A stretch of DNA of 43,938 nt, taken from NCBI GenBank assembly GCA_023091735.1, contig JALKBU010000382.1, positions 1-43,938 on the forward strand, given 5' to 3'. Origin of the DNA: Trichomonas tenax. Taxonomy: Eukaryota > Parabasalia > Trichomonadida > Trichomonadidae. The notes below the pieces were generated by a model, which saw only the letters and a list, made by a program, of their open reading frames with translations, was not told the DNA's origin and searched no databases. Positions 35,297-43,938 of the stretch are shown here, one piece after another. A program made the translations under genes and the position numbers. Each line of letters opens with the position of its first letter. Positions within the stretch are counted from its first letter, which is position 1.

Positions 35297-37218
35297 AAAA
35301 ATGTCCTTAAAATTTTTCTCTCAAAAATATTTGAGAAAATTCTGTACTTGAATGGTCAGTTTCTGGCATTGCATTTTCTGAGCTGATTCGATGGAATTTA
35401 TCTAGCCACAATTCAATTTTAGTGTCAGGGCATTATATATATGAAGTTAAATGTTTATTACATATTTTCGACAAGATTCGATTCAGATGAGTAGTAAAGT
35501 GAAGGGGTTAGTTGGCAGATTTTGTAATATATATAGAGGATGTACGCCCACATATATATATATATATTACAATTCCGGACAATTAATTTTTTAAGTTTAT
35601 TTTTAAAATACCCTTCTTTTCCTACATCTGGACTAAAAAAGTAGGTAAACTTTAGAATCTATACAATATAACTATAGTGGAAGACTTTATTTTGTGTATA
35701 TCGGTAGAGAACGACCATAAGAAATATCAGCATGAATATGAGGTGAATTTGAAGTGTTGAATGAAATTGATGGGAATATTAAAATTTGAAATATAGTCCA
35801 GGGTTGGGGGTGGAATCTACAGTATGATGTTAGTATGTATGAAATGGTAGAAAGCTTACATCAATTGTATTGAATCTGTATCAAGATCCTAACGATGTGC
35901 TCAGATAGATTAATTAAACGATATGATTGTATTGTGCAATGCTAAAATATAGGGAATATGTGCAGACTAATTAAAAAGCATATATATGAAGAGTTTTGAA
36001 ACGTATTATTGTGTTATTTACATATGATGGTGTGAACATTCTTAGGCATAATTTGCTAATGAGTATTTCATATATTTGATGAAAGTATAATGAAATTTAA
36101 TTTTGAAGTGATACAAAATATTAAAATAAATTAGTCTGAATAAGCGCAATGGTTATAGGTAGCTTCATATATGATACTAATAACAATGAGAGAATTAAAT
36201 TTACATGAATGAGCGTAATCATCATTATTTTGTTAAAATCATCAGTAAAATTTCAACGTTTTGTTGGATTTGATTGATGTTCTGTGTATGGAGGTGCTAG
36301 AATTCGCCTGTATTTTGCGATTCTGCACTAAAATATGAGAAATTATTGTTTTTCGTGATTGAATAATTTTGGACCTAAAATTGTTAACGGTATGATAATA
36401 TTTTTATTACAGAAGTGGATAGTGTATACAATTTATTTGGAGAACTTGAAGTCAAAATTAATGATCATCGTATGAATTTCTGAGAGATGAAGAAATTACG
36501 TAATTTATGAGCTGTTTTTTGAAGTTTATTGGTACTCATGTATTGCATGGTATGCGTTAATTCATGCGAAAAAGCCTCAGCTAGCAGTTTACATATGAGT
36601 TTGGGGTAAACAGTGTTGAACCATCCATTAAAAAATGAATCTGACAATATGACACGTAAACACTCAAAAAGGCAGGGGGAGTGGCTAAAGTATTGTGAAA
36701 CTGGGTAAATAAAAGATGAGTTTATATTGTATTTAGAAATCGAATTCAATGTATATGATTATGAACTTAAATATCAAATATCAACGTATTGTTGCATTAT
36801 GTTTGTGATGTAATCTTATCAAGTCTCTTAATTCCGTTCTAAATTCAAGAATATTCTTCTTGTGCCAAATATATACGGAATTATTAAGCATTCATGCGAC
36901 AAAATTAATAAGTGTCATCCACAGAGAAAAACCATTAAACAGTTTCCTCCAATAATGGTACTTTATATTCAAATATTGCAATTTTGAAAATTTTGAAAGG
37001 TGCTTTTCCTGTGTAAATATTTGTGAAACTAGGTATTGCAATATTTCATACCAAAAAATAATACTTTGCAATTACAATTTAGGAATTATGATAAATCAAT
37101 GAATAATCCATAAAAATTGAAAACGAATTAGAAAATAAGAAAATTTTAAGATGACAATATAGGTAAAACAATTTTTTTTTCATATGGTTGTCAAAAAATA
37201 GCATCTTCCAAAAGGCTT
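35297..37218. other. Long AT-rich spacer
   Basis: About 1.9 kb. It contains an (AT)n microsatellite at about 35553-35572 (CATATATATATATATAT). The 94-codon minus frame at 36465-36749 has no protein-like features and is not called. No RNA gene, TIR or promoter cluster is recognised beyond the uridine-kinase upstream region. Confidence 0.55.
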
Positions 37219-37331
37219 GTTTTCAGTTAGTTTGTAGTGACTGAGCGTGCTTTCAATCTGTTTTGTAGTAACTGAGTGTGTTTTCAGTTACTTTGTAGTG
37301 ACTGAGCGTGTTTTCAGCTCCTTTGTAGTGA
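37219..37331 (+). repeat. Four-copy tandem repeat of 30-31 bp
   Basis: Units start at 37219, 37249, 37280 and 37310 and read roughly TTTTCAGTTACTTTGTAGTG followed by ACTGAGCGTG. Each full unit has CAGT and ACTG as a small inverted pair. The last unit is truncated and runs into GTTTGACATAAATA and then TGTCACTTTTCTCCC. The spacing and the following Inr-like box suggest an upstream activating array for the small ORF at 37353/37377, or a local satellite. Confidence 0.8.
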
Positions 37332-37352
37332 AGTTTGACATAAATAATAATT

Positions 37353-37613
37353 ATGTCACTTTTCTCCCGCCAAATAATGTTTTCAATAATTTTACTTCTA
37401 ATATATTATCATAATAATTTTTACCCAAAAAACATTACGTTTAACGATGTTTTTTACAAAATTCATTTTGAAATTGATGATTATATTCATAAAAGAGGCA
37501 TAAGTATCGATAACACATATGTGCCTGTCTTTTGGAAGCTATTGGTTCATCTTATTCAAGGATATTTTAAATATTTAAAATTATTGCATCATATCAATGT
37601 TATGTCTGATTGA
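37353..37613 (+). CDS. Small hydrophobic-start protein, weakly supported
   Basis: 86 codons from ATG 37353, or 78 from the second ATG at 37377 (MFSIILLLIYYHNNFYPKN). The Inr-like TCACTTTTC (37356-37364) overlaps the first ATG, so the second is the likelier start. The N-terminus may be a signal sequence; the rest is polar with aromatic residues. TGA stop. No family recognised, and an (AT)-rich chance frame cannot be excluded. The four-copy repeat ends about 45 bp before it. Confidence 0.3.
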   Translation: MSLFSRQIMFSIILLLIYYHNNFYPKNITFNDVFYKIHFEIDDYIHKRGISIDNTYVPVFWKLLVHLIQGYFKYLKLLHHINVMSD

Positions 37614-38209
37614 ACACAATTAAATCTCTAGCTTATGTATACATATTTTAAAAATTTAAGTATCAAACACATATTTTGAAAGTAATATTAAAATTATCTT
37701 AGTGAAGTAGAGGGTATACTATGTGTTTGACAATTGAAACAGACGCAGCACAGAAAATAATTTCGATATCAGCTACGAATAGTTCGCCTTCTTGCCTAGA
37801 AGTATTAGTTCTAGAAAAAATCGCGACTTTCAACGAGGTTATTTTTCCCGATTCAGATTTTTAATTTTTATGCCTGTAAATAGAGAAATTGCAATACATT
37901 CGAGAAAATTTATTTAAAAACATTGATTATCTAGTATAACTATACCATATAATAGATGGGATGTGGAGTAAACATTCTGAACAATTCATGGACATGGAAG
38001 AAAATCAAACAAAACTATAAAAAATAACCGGACAGATCAAACATCGGGAGAAAGAAGTCATATTGGTGCCACGGCACCAAATTCAAAAAGGAAGAGTCAA
38101 TAAAAGTCTAAATATAAGTTAAGAGACCTTAATTAAAGGAGTGATTAATGATAACGATAAATATAAGTTGAATAAAACTCTTAACTTTTTCGTGGCTTAA
38201 CTTCTCCTT
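37614..38209. other. AT-rich spacer with a perfect 11-bp inverted repeat
   Basis: TCAAACACATA 37663-37673 pairs with TATGTGTTTGA 37730-37740 around a 56-nt loop. Nothing else stands out. Confidence 0.5.
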
Positions 38210-38638
38210 TCACCAAAGTTGGAATAATTGATCTTCTGGGGCTGAATGGTCCATTACAAAGGTTGGCTCGTTATCCATGTTATGGAAGAAGGAATCGAGG
38301 TCCACATCCTTGGTCTCCTTCACTGGGATCTGCTCTGGAACCTTACCAGGTGAAGGAGCAGATAAGGCGTGCTCGAATTGTTTCCAATTTTCAGAAATCC
38401 AGCAAATGAGGGCGGGTTTCTGCCTCATGGCCATTCTATCGAGCTTCTTCATCATTGAAGAGTTCGTACATTGAATGAAATCCATCAGTTTCTGCTTAGT
38501 TATTGGACCTTTAATAACTTTGGTTAGAAAAGGCATAATTTGGACAATCTTCTTCTGGCAGCGCTTGAGTCTCTTCTGTAGGTCACTGCGCTCCGTCATA
38601 GTCCTGTGAGAAAGGTCTGGTCTGTATCCTACCTTCAT
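38210..38638 (-). CDS. Small basic protein, function unknown
   Basis: 142 residues, ATG 38638-38636, with TCATC just upstream (AATCATCAAAATG), which supports the start. The N-terminal half is basic and helical (RSDLQKRLKRCQKKIVQIM). A conserved-looking block follows, NSSMMKKLDRMAMRQKPALI and CWISENWKQFEHALS (about 64-99). A short acidic-aromatic end (FFHNMDNEPTFV, ending QLFQLW) may be a peptide motif. I considered DNA-binding (IBD or Myb) families but see no matching signature. The stop is TGA. Confidence 0.5.
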   Translation of the reverse strand: MKVGYRPDLSHRTMTERSDLQKRLKRCQKKIVQIMPFLTKVIKGPITKQKLMDFIQCTNSSMMKKLDRMAMRQKPALICWISENWKQFEHALSAPSPGKVPEQIPVKETKDVDLDSFFHNMDNEPTFVMDHSAPEDQLFQLW

Positions 38639-39057
38639 TTTGATGATTTTGAGAAAAATGGCGAGTTTGAAGAAATGTAAAGATTTTATTTTTTTTCACG
38701 ATAACTTTTGAATTTTTTGTTTGTTCTATTCAAATAAGAGATGGAAATAAATACTTTCGAAAATACTCTTTAGTTGCTATAGTTTTTCATATCATGGCAT
38801 CACTACCGATGGGCAAGAACAATATATGCTATTCTATCAAAGACTTACATGCTAGAATTAAAAAACTTTGTAAATGCAGCTGCATCAATATCGTGAACAA
38901 CAAAAAGTACACATAATATGTCAATATCTATTGAATGTTTTTAAAAATCGAAATTTCAATAGAATCTTTATGCGCATATCAACGACACAATGTATAGTAT
39001 GTTAGCTTTGTTTTGTTTTTGACAAATACCATGTTTTTTGTCCAAATCTCAGATATC
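38639..39057. other. AT-rich spacer
   Basis: About 420 nt upstream of the small basic gene. It should contain its promoter. No RNA gene or repeat was recognised. Confidence 0.55.
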
Positions 39058-39059
39058 AT

Positions 39060-39398
39060 ATACCGTCAAATGCTTTTCGGCCATGACCGTACACAAAGTG
39101 TTTATTATTCAGCATACATTTTATATACATTAAAATCAAAAAATCCATTCTTGCCTAAAATAATCAAAAAATAAAACTGTGTTTTATCTCAAATTCTCTG
39201 ATTAAATATAATTTTCGCCATATTATGATGTTGCAGGTTAAGTTTTGGGACAAAATTTAAAAATTTGAACAGACCTCGAAAATTTAGAATCGCTTCAAAC
39301 TTTGATATATCGATAGCATACAATTTAAGCATTTCATGTTTTAAGTTTCATCGAAAAATTAAATTGACTACTCATGGCCGAAAAGCAAGTGACGGTAT
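39060..39398. mobile_element. Mariner-type MITE, about 335 bp
   Basis: 27-bp terminal inverted repeats (39060-39086 and 39372-39398) match at 25 of 27 positions: TACCGTCAAATGCTTTTCGG side. TA lies at both outer ends (39061-39062 and 39396-39397), as expected for a Tc1/mariner TA duplication. There is no transposase frame, so it needs a partner element to move. Confidence 0.75.
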
Positions 39399-39557
39399 AA
39401 ATAATCAAATATTTGTATAATTATATATAGAATATGCAAGACATTGGGATGTAAGTTATATATGAGCTCAAATGCTTTACTTCCATAAGATATTCGATAT
39501 GAGATTTTATATTTCAGCCTAAAATGTGAAAATTTCGCAATAATCTATAAATTTATT

Positions 39558-39574
39558 TGACACATATGATATAT
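39558..39574. repeat. Left 17-bp direct repeat flanking element 3
   Basis: TGACACATATGATATAT, exactly repeated at 40580-40596. It abuts the left end of the element. Confidence 0.7.
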
Positions 39575-40579
39575 GTAGCGTATAATAATCGGTCAAACAA
39601 AAAGTAACACTTTACATGCCAGATTTGACATGTAAAGTGAGGTTTTAAAATTAGAGGGTCTCAATCATAAAAAGTGACAAATATGATTTTGCCTTTTTCC
39701 GACAAGAGCGAAGTCAAGAGACACTGCGACTGTCTCAAAGACAGCTAATTTTTGCTACTCCAGGACGAAATCGAAATTTCAATAATTTTGCCGATTTCGT
39801 CCTGGACGAGTTTGCAGGCATTCTTTGCACCAAATCAGACCTGGTGTTAGCATTTCAGGTGTGTTCTGGTGCAAAGGATGCCTACAAACTTTATTTTTTT
39901 AAAATAATTGCAAAAATTAATATCCTATTAAAATCGCATAAATGATGACCTTGGTTAATGAAAATGACATATATTTGGTTATAATTCATTTTTATTCAAT
40001 ATTTTTTTATTTCAAATATCACTTTCAAAATCTTTTTGTAAGAAAATTTAATATGATAAATATAACCGAAAATACGCATGCTTTAAATACACATCATCAC
40101 CTCACTTCACAGACAACTTTTGAAAATTGATACAAATATTCAAACTTTGATCAAAAAAACTAGCTGCAACTATCTCAAAAACACCATGGAGACCCATCCT
40201 CATGCTGATTTTGAGACAGTCGCAGTCTCTCTTGACTTCGCTCTTGTGGGAAAAGGGCAAAAGCTTTGCTTGCTTGGAACAAGTTCTTTGCCCATGAACA
40301 CACCTGAAATGCTAACATCAGGTCTGATTTGGTGCAAAGAATGCCTACAAACTCGTCCAGGACGAAATCGGCAAAATTATTGAAATTTCAATTTCGTCCT
40401 GGAGTAGCAAAAACTAGCTGCGACTGTCTCAAAGACACCATGGGGACCCATCCTCATGCTGTCTTTAAGATAATCGCAATTATTTTTTCATGAAGTCACA
40501 CCTTTTTAATTATATGTCAGATTCATCCGTTAAATTTGACATGTAAAGTATCACTTTTCGTTTGACTGAATACGCAACA
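39575..40579. mobile_element. Palindrome-rich inverted-repeat element 3, about 1.0 kb
   Basis: Terminal repeats 39592-39626 and 40532-40566 match at 30 of 35 positions, all differences being transitions. A 123-bp inverted pair lies inside (39743-39865 with 40297-40419), a 37-bp pair with one mismatch (39702-39738 with 40211-40247), and a 23-bp hairpin (about 39809-39831 with 39868-39890). The second pair sits inside the first on the right side, so copies have been shuffled. Two tandem-like blocks with CATCCTCATGCTG (about 40193 and 40448) repeat further. It has no transposase; the frame at 40120 is not protein-like. Terminus words are shared with element 1. Confidence 0.85.
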
Positions 40580-40596
40580 TGACACATATGATATAT
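40580..40596. repeat. Right 17-bp direct repeat flanking element 3
   Basis: Exact copy of 39558-39574, directly next to the right end of element 3. Confidence 0.7.
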
Positions 40597-41487
40597 TTAC
40601 TCAAAGCAGAGTAAAATAGTCTTTTAAAAGCCAAATAACCTTGAAATTATTTACCGGATTTGACAGCTATATCTAATGATGTAATATACATCAACACATC
40701 ATCTATTAATATACAAATAAGTATCATGAATGATATGACATTACTACACTGTGAAAAGGGAATAGAACTATCAGCAAGAATTCCTCTGTCTCTTATTCAT
40801 TAGATTTTTTTTATTATAAAGTCTTCAACATTTTGTATCCATTAAAGATGTTTTACAGAATTCTCTTACATTTTATGCTTGAGTATATAGGCTCAATAAC
40901 ACACATGCTTTTGCATATTTAAGCATTCTTTTCGAAATAAATTTCAATAACATAATCAATTTTGGGCAATTTGAATATTGGAAACCATAGAATTCATGAT
41001 ATTCGCTATGGTCATATGTATAAGACATCACAGCTCCATACAGTAAAACTTAACATTAATTCTATACGCGATATCGAATATTTGTACATATAAATATAAG
41101 TAAATTACAGAAAGGAAGTGAACAACAAGATATTCAATTAATAAAAATGTTGCAGTATGAAAATCTGATTGAAAAGAATGTTTATCTCATTCCTTTCACC
41201 AAAAAATAGAGAGTACCAAAGCAATGGAACTCCTCTACATCATGCCAGAGCTTAACACTAATTTTTCGAAATTTGAAATTTCTCTATATTCTTCGTTTAT
41301 CGATTTCACTCATGCAAATAATCCCGAAAATGTGTTTACGATCAACCCTATAATAAAAACTGCAAAAAATGAGAAATAACCAAAATTGACAAAACGATTA
41401 TCAATTTTATTTACGATTTTATGACCATTCCAATCATCACGTCTATCTGTGAAAATATAAGCCAAAATTCATTGCCCCTTCTTCACC
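40597..41487. other. AT-rich spacer upstream of the BAR-SH3 gene
   Basis: About 900 nt with no gene, RNA or repeat recognised. AATTGACAAAACGATT near 41391 is a distant TGACA word in the upstream region of the BAR-SH3 gene. Confidence 0.5.
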
Positions 41488-41495
41488 TCACTTTC
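41488..41495 (+). promoter_or_regulatory. Inr-like box of the BAR-SH3 gene
   Basis: TCACTTTC, 20-28 nt upstream of the ATG at 41516; matches the TCA(+1)Y-type initiator. Confidence 0.5.
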
Positions 41496-41515
41496 TATCG
41501 TCCTAATAATTCGAA

Positions 41516-42823
41516 ATGAGCAAACACGCACACGAGAAAAATGCCATTGATGTCCTCCGCGAGCGTCTATCTAAGACAAATGATCTCCTTCGCGTTATGA
41601 ACGACGAAAATCTCAAAATTGCAACATATTTTTACAAATTTGCTTTGATTCTTTCCGAAGAATACAAAGACAAGAAACCATTACAAGAGAAACTCGACCA
41701 TATCCCAAAGATAGGTGATGGATTGATCTCTCTTGTGGGATTCCCCGGTACACAAGCTGATGCTATCAAAATATTCTCTGATCACTTGACATTTATGAAT
41801 GATTCACTCCGCGACATGTCAAAGACAATCAAAGACAAATCTACAGAACTCCAGACATATCCGAAGCCACAAGTTAAAGCTACTGCAGAAAAAACTCTTG
41901 GCGATGCCGCCAACCCGATCAATGATCTTGTTATGCTCCGCCAAGTATATCACAAGGCTATTGAGACTGCAGACAAGAAATATCTCAAAGCGCAAGATAA
42001 AATCAATGATACAACGCAATCGTTGTCTAAGAAGACAGGTGTCACAGATAAACAGAAGAAACCAATCTTAGAGAACTGGCCTCTCATTCTTGAAGCACGT
42101 GAAAAGACCGAATCTCAGCGATTATTACTTGTAAACAAGAGTAACCAAGCTCTTGAGAAGTTCAAGGATTTAATGAAGTCTTTTGCTAAGTTTAGCCAGA
42201 CAAGAAACGATTTGTTCCGTGAGTTGTTCGATATTGTCATGTATGCTTACATGAAAGTCGCTGCTACAATGCAGAACGCAGCATACAACATCGAGCAGGC
42301 TGCCAAGGCAGTTGATCCTATCCTTGATATGACAAACTACACAAAGAACCGCGGAATCGTTAGATATGATATGGGAATTAAGAAATTCGAAGAATTTCCA
42401 TGTGACACACCAACATTTAGATCTGTTGATATGTCAATCACATCATTCATCACTAGCTATGATCCAATTGGTTTCGTTGAAGTTATTCACTCATTCAGAG
42501 CCGAAAATCCAAACGAAATCAATGCTGTTCGGGGCAAGCGTCTCCTTTTGTTAGAGCGCATCCATGAAGATTGGACATTCGTCATGCACCCGGTTACACA
42601 TCTCACAGGATACGTCCCAACAAATTGCATCCAGCCAGTGGGCGTAGCTCTTGGTGTAGTCCTCAGGAAGGCCACCAATGAGATTTCTGAGCAAATCATG
42701 CTCAATCCAGGTGAATACGTAGCGATTACTTCTCTTTCTCCACTTTGTTTCGAAACAATGAGAGGTGAGAAGTGTACCAAAGCTCCACAGAACCTTGTTG
42801 GTATTGTCTTCCAGGATTATTAA
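41516..42823 (+). CDS. BAR-SH3 domain protein
   Basis: 435 residues. The N-terminal 270 residues are a long helical membrane-binding domain (ENLKIATYFYKFALILSEEY, then LEKFKDLMKSFAKFSQTRND), of F-BAR or BAR type. The C-terminal SH3 is clear (about 321-378): EVIHSFRAENPNEINAVRGK with RIHEDWTFVMHPVTH and GYVPTNCIQPVG, keeping the ALYDF-like, Trp and GYVPSN anchors. A C-terminal 50-residue domain ends FQDY. Such proteins couple curved membrane to actin or dynamin regulators, as in endocytosis; a link with the NAK-type kinase upstream is plausible. The stop lies in TAAATAA. Confidence 0.85.
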   Translation: MSKHAHEKNAIDVLRERLSKTNDLLRVMNDENLKIATYFYKFALILSEEYKDKKPLQEKLDHIPKIGDGLISLVGFPGTQADAIKIFSDHLTFMNDSLRDMSKTIKDKSTELQTYPKPQVKATAEKTLGDAANPINDLVMLRQVYHKAIETADKKYLKAQDKINDTTQSLSKKTGVTDKQKKPILENWPLILEAREKTESQRLLLVNKSNQALEKFKDLMKSFAKFSQTRNDLFRELFDIVMYAYMKVAATMQNAAYNIEQAAKAVDPILDMTNYTKNRGIVRYDMGIKKFEEFPCDTPTFRSVDMSITSFITSYDPIGFVEVIHSFRAENPNEINAVRGKRLLLLERIHEDWTFVMHPVTHLTGYVPTNCIQPVGVALGVVLRKATNEISEQIMLNPGEYVAITSLSPLCFETMRGEKCTKAPQNLVGIVFQDY

Positions 42824-42992
42824 ATAATCCCGAAGGATGACAAAATATATCCAATTTATTATTGTCCAGAATGAGCTTTATGTTTTCTTTTATTTTAAAC
42901 GATCATTATTTACTTATCAAGTGTTTTTATTTTTAAATAAATAATTGTTTATTGGATTTTCAAGATAGTTTTTTTTTGTTGAATGTGAAAAT
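42824..42992. other. Convergent gene ends
   Basis: 169 bp between convergent 3' ends, including ATAATTGTTTATTG. It should contain both poly(A) sites. No other feature. Confidence 0.7.
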
Positions 42993-43451
42993 TTAATTTC
43001 CAGAAACAAGCTTCTGACCCTCTGTAGCAAAGATGAGTGAGTTTTCTGGAGCGTTGGCATAATCGTCTCTTGCCCAAAGAACATATGCAGCAAAAATAGA
43101 AAGGCCAGCAAACATGCAAGAAAAGAATGGGAACCAGAAATTACCAACGATTGACATCGGTGGCTTTGGCTTAGATTTCTCGAACTGGACATAATATACA
43201 GTATCAGTTGTTTCGTTTGTTTCTGTAGAGAAAACCTGGAGAAGTGGATATTGGTTAGCATTAGCATAAACAACGTAGTAGTTCTCGGACATGTTGCGGT
43301 CAGCGACTTCTCTAAGTTTAATTGAGACTATTTTTGAGTAAGCGTCTACAGTATGTGCTTGGTTGCCGTAGATTTTCATCATGAAGTCATCGTATGTTAT
43401 TTCAGTGCGGTTGACACTTGCAGTAAGTGCTGTGTAGAAGAAAAAGAACAT
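42993..43451 (-). CDS. Small type I membrane glycoprotein, function unknown
   Basis: 152 residues, ATG 43451-43449. The N-terminus MFFFFYTALTASVN looks like a signal peptide. The ectodomain has N-glycosylation sequons at Asn14, Asn53 and Asn79. A transmembrane segment (103-126, NFWFPFFSCMFAGLSIFAAY) is followed by a 26-residue cytosolic tail. No Cys pairs and no known domain are visible. Endoplasmic reticulum or surface location is inferred. The stop lies in TAAAT. Confidence 0.7.
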   Translation of the reverse strand: MFFFFYTALTASVNRTEITYDDFMMKIYGNQAHTVDAYSKIVSIKLREVADRNMSENYYVVYANANQYPLLQVFSTETNETTDTVYYVQFEKSKPKPPMSIVGNFWFPFFSCMFAGLSIFAAYVLWARDDYANAPENSLIFATEGQKLVSGN

Positions 43452-43938
43452 TTATTTTTGCTGTTCGTCAAAACCGCATAAACTTCAAAGCACGATCAGC
43501 TTTCAATTTTCTTTCTCCGTTTTTTTCGATTCCTTTGTTATTTACATCTCCAAAAAATGCTATCCATCGAAGTTAAAACCAGAAATAACAATGTTTAAAA
43601 TTACAAATTTATTTTTTATGGATTTGAGCGATTTCATTATGAAATTCATCCAAGATTTTCCTTATGTGACTGGAATACAAAGAATTTTTAAAATATAGCT
43701 CAATATTTCTCAATCAATTTTTATTCTTCAAGCTTTATATTGAGATACTTCATTGATAATCAAGCTGTGACACAGGCTCCAGATTGCGACAGCTCATCCA
43801 AAGATATTAATAGTAGTATAAGCTTGGGGGGTGTATGACAATTTTTGTAACTATATATAGTGGGGACAATAACTAATATATATAGTGGGAAAAACTAAGT
43901 TAATTTTAAATTTTATTTATTTTTATTCTTACATAAAC
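43452..43938. other. Right-end spacer with two TATATAGTGGG words
   Basis: It holds the promoter of the small glycoprotein gene. TAACTATATATAGTGGG (43848-43864) and TAACTAATATATATAGTGGG (43870-43889) form a short direct repeat that contains the palindrome CTATATATAG. The words recall the TCTATATGGGG box at the left end of the window, but the match is loose. Confidence 0.45.

Noticed and set aside
36465..36749. 94-codon minus-strand frame in the long spacer
   Set aside because: Its composition follows the AT-rich background and no domain, signal or initiator box supports it.
40120..40383. 87-codon frame inside element 3
   Set aside because: It crosses the inverted palindromic arms and reads as repeat-derived sequence rather than a protein.

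Overview
The window looks like nuclear DNA of a trichomonad (parabasalid) protist. Coding regions are intronless, mid-GC and eukaryotic in content; spacers are very AT-rich. Three signals known from Trichomonas vaginalis recur: (i) stop codons embedded in or directly followed by TAAA, the parabasalid UAAA poly(A) signal; (ii) Inr-like TCA(Y/W) boxes about 10-30 nt upstream of start codons; (iii) one ACTAAC box placed just before a 3' splice-site CAG (390-402). A Tritrichomonas-like species is my best guess (moderate confidence); the species cannot be fixed from sequence alone.

Layout. 1-1000: three diverged copies of a roughly 150-nt repeat that carries a small pseudoknot-like RNA motif, plus an orphan Lys/Glu-rich last exon. 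1.3-8.9 kb: an acidic tail-anchored-like protein, a divergent pair of apparently catalytically dead proteins (PAP2/glucose-6-phosphatase-like and SDR-like), the FACT subunit Pob3/SSRP1 and the ribosome-biogenesis WD40 protein BOP1/Erb1. 8.9-14.6 kb: mostly non-coding, with hairpins, a tandem duplication, a Ras-like GTPase and two inverted-repeat elements; the second element ends 12 bp before the UGGT start codon. 14.6-21 kb: UGGT (ER glycoprotein-folding sensor), a kelch protein and a BAR-like protein, all on the plus strand. 21.5-33.4 kb: a Dbp5/DDX19-like mRNA-export helicase, a repeat-containing Pro/Lys protein, a Cys-rich protein, a NAK-type kinase, a SAPS-like phosphatase regulator, a type I membrane protein and two unknowns. 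33.7-43.9 kb: a uridine-kinase-like protein with a threonyl-tRNA-synthetase-like N-terminus, a long spacer with a tandem repeat and two transposon-like elements, a BAR-SH3 protein and a small type I membrane protein.

Most genes are housekeeping and share no single pathway. Membrane shaping and secretion are well represented (UGGT, two BAR-type proteins, NAK-type kinase, glycosylated membrane proteins).

The most unusual content is non-coding. Two palindrome-rich elements (12555-13386 and 39575-40579) share a terminal core and are flanked by exact direct repeats of 19 and 17 bp, far longer than normal DNA-transposon target duplications. Their termini carry the same words (TGACATGTAAA, TGTCACTTTT) that recur in front of host genes. 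The pseudoknot-like motif at the left end shows compensatory changes between copies.
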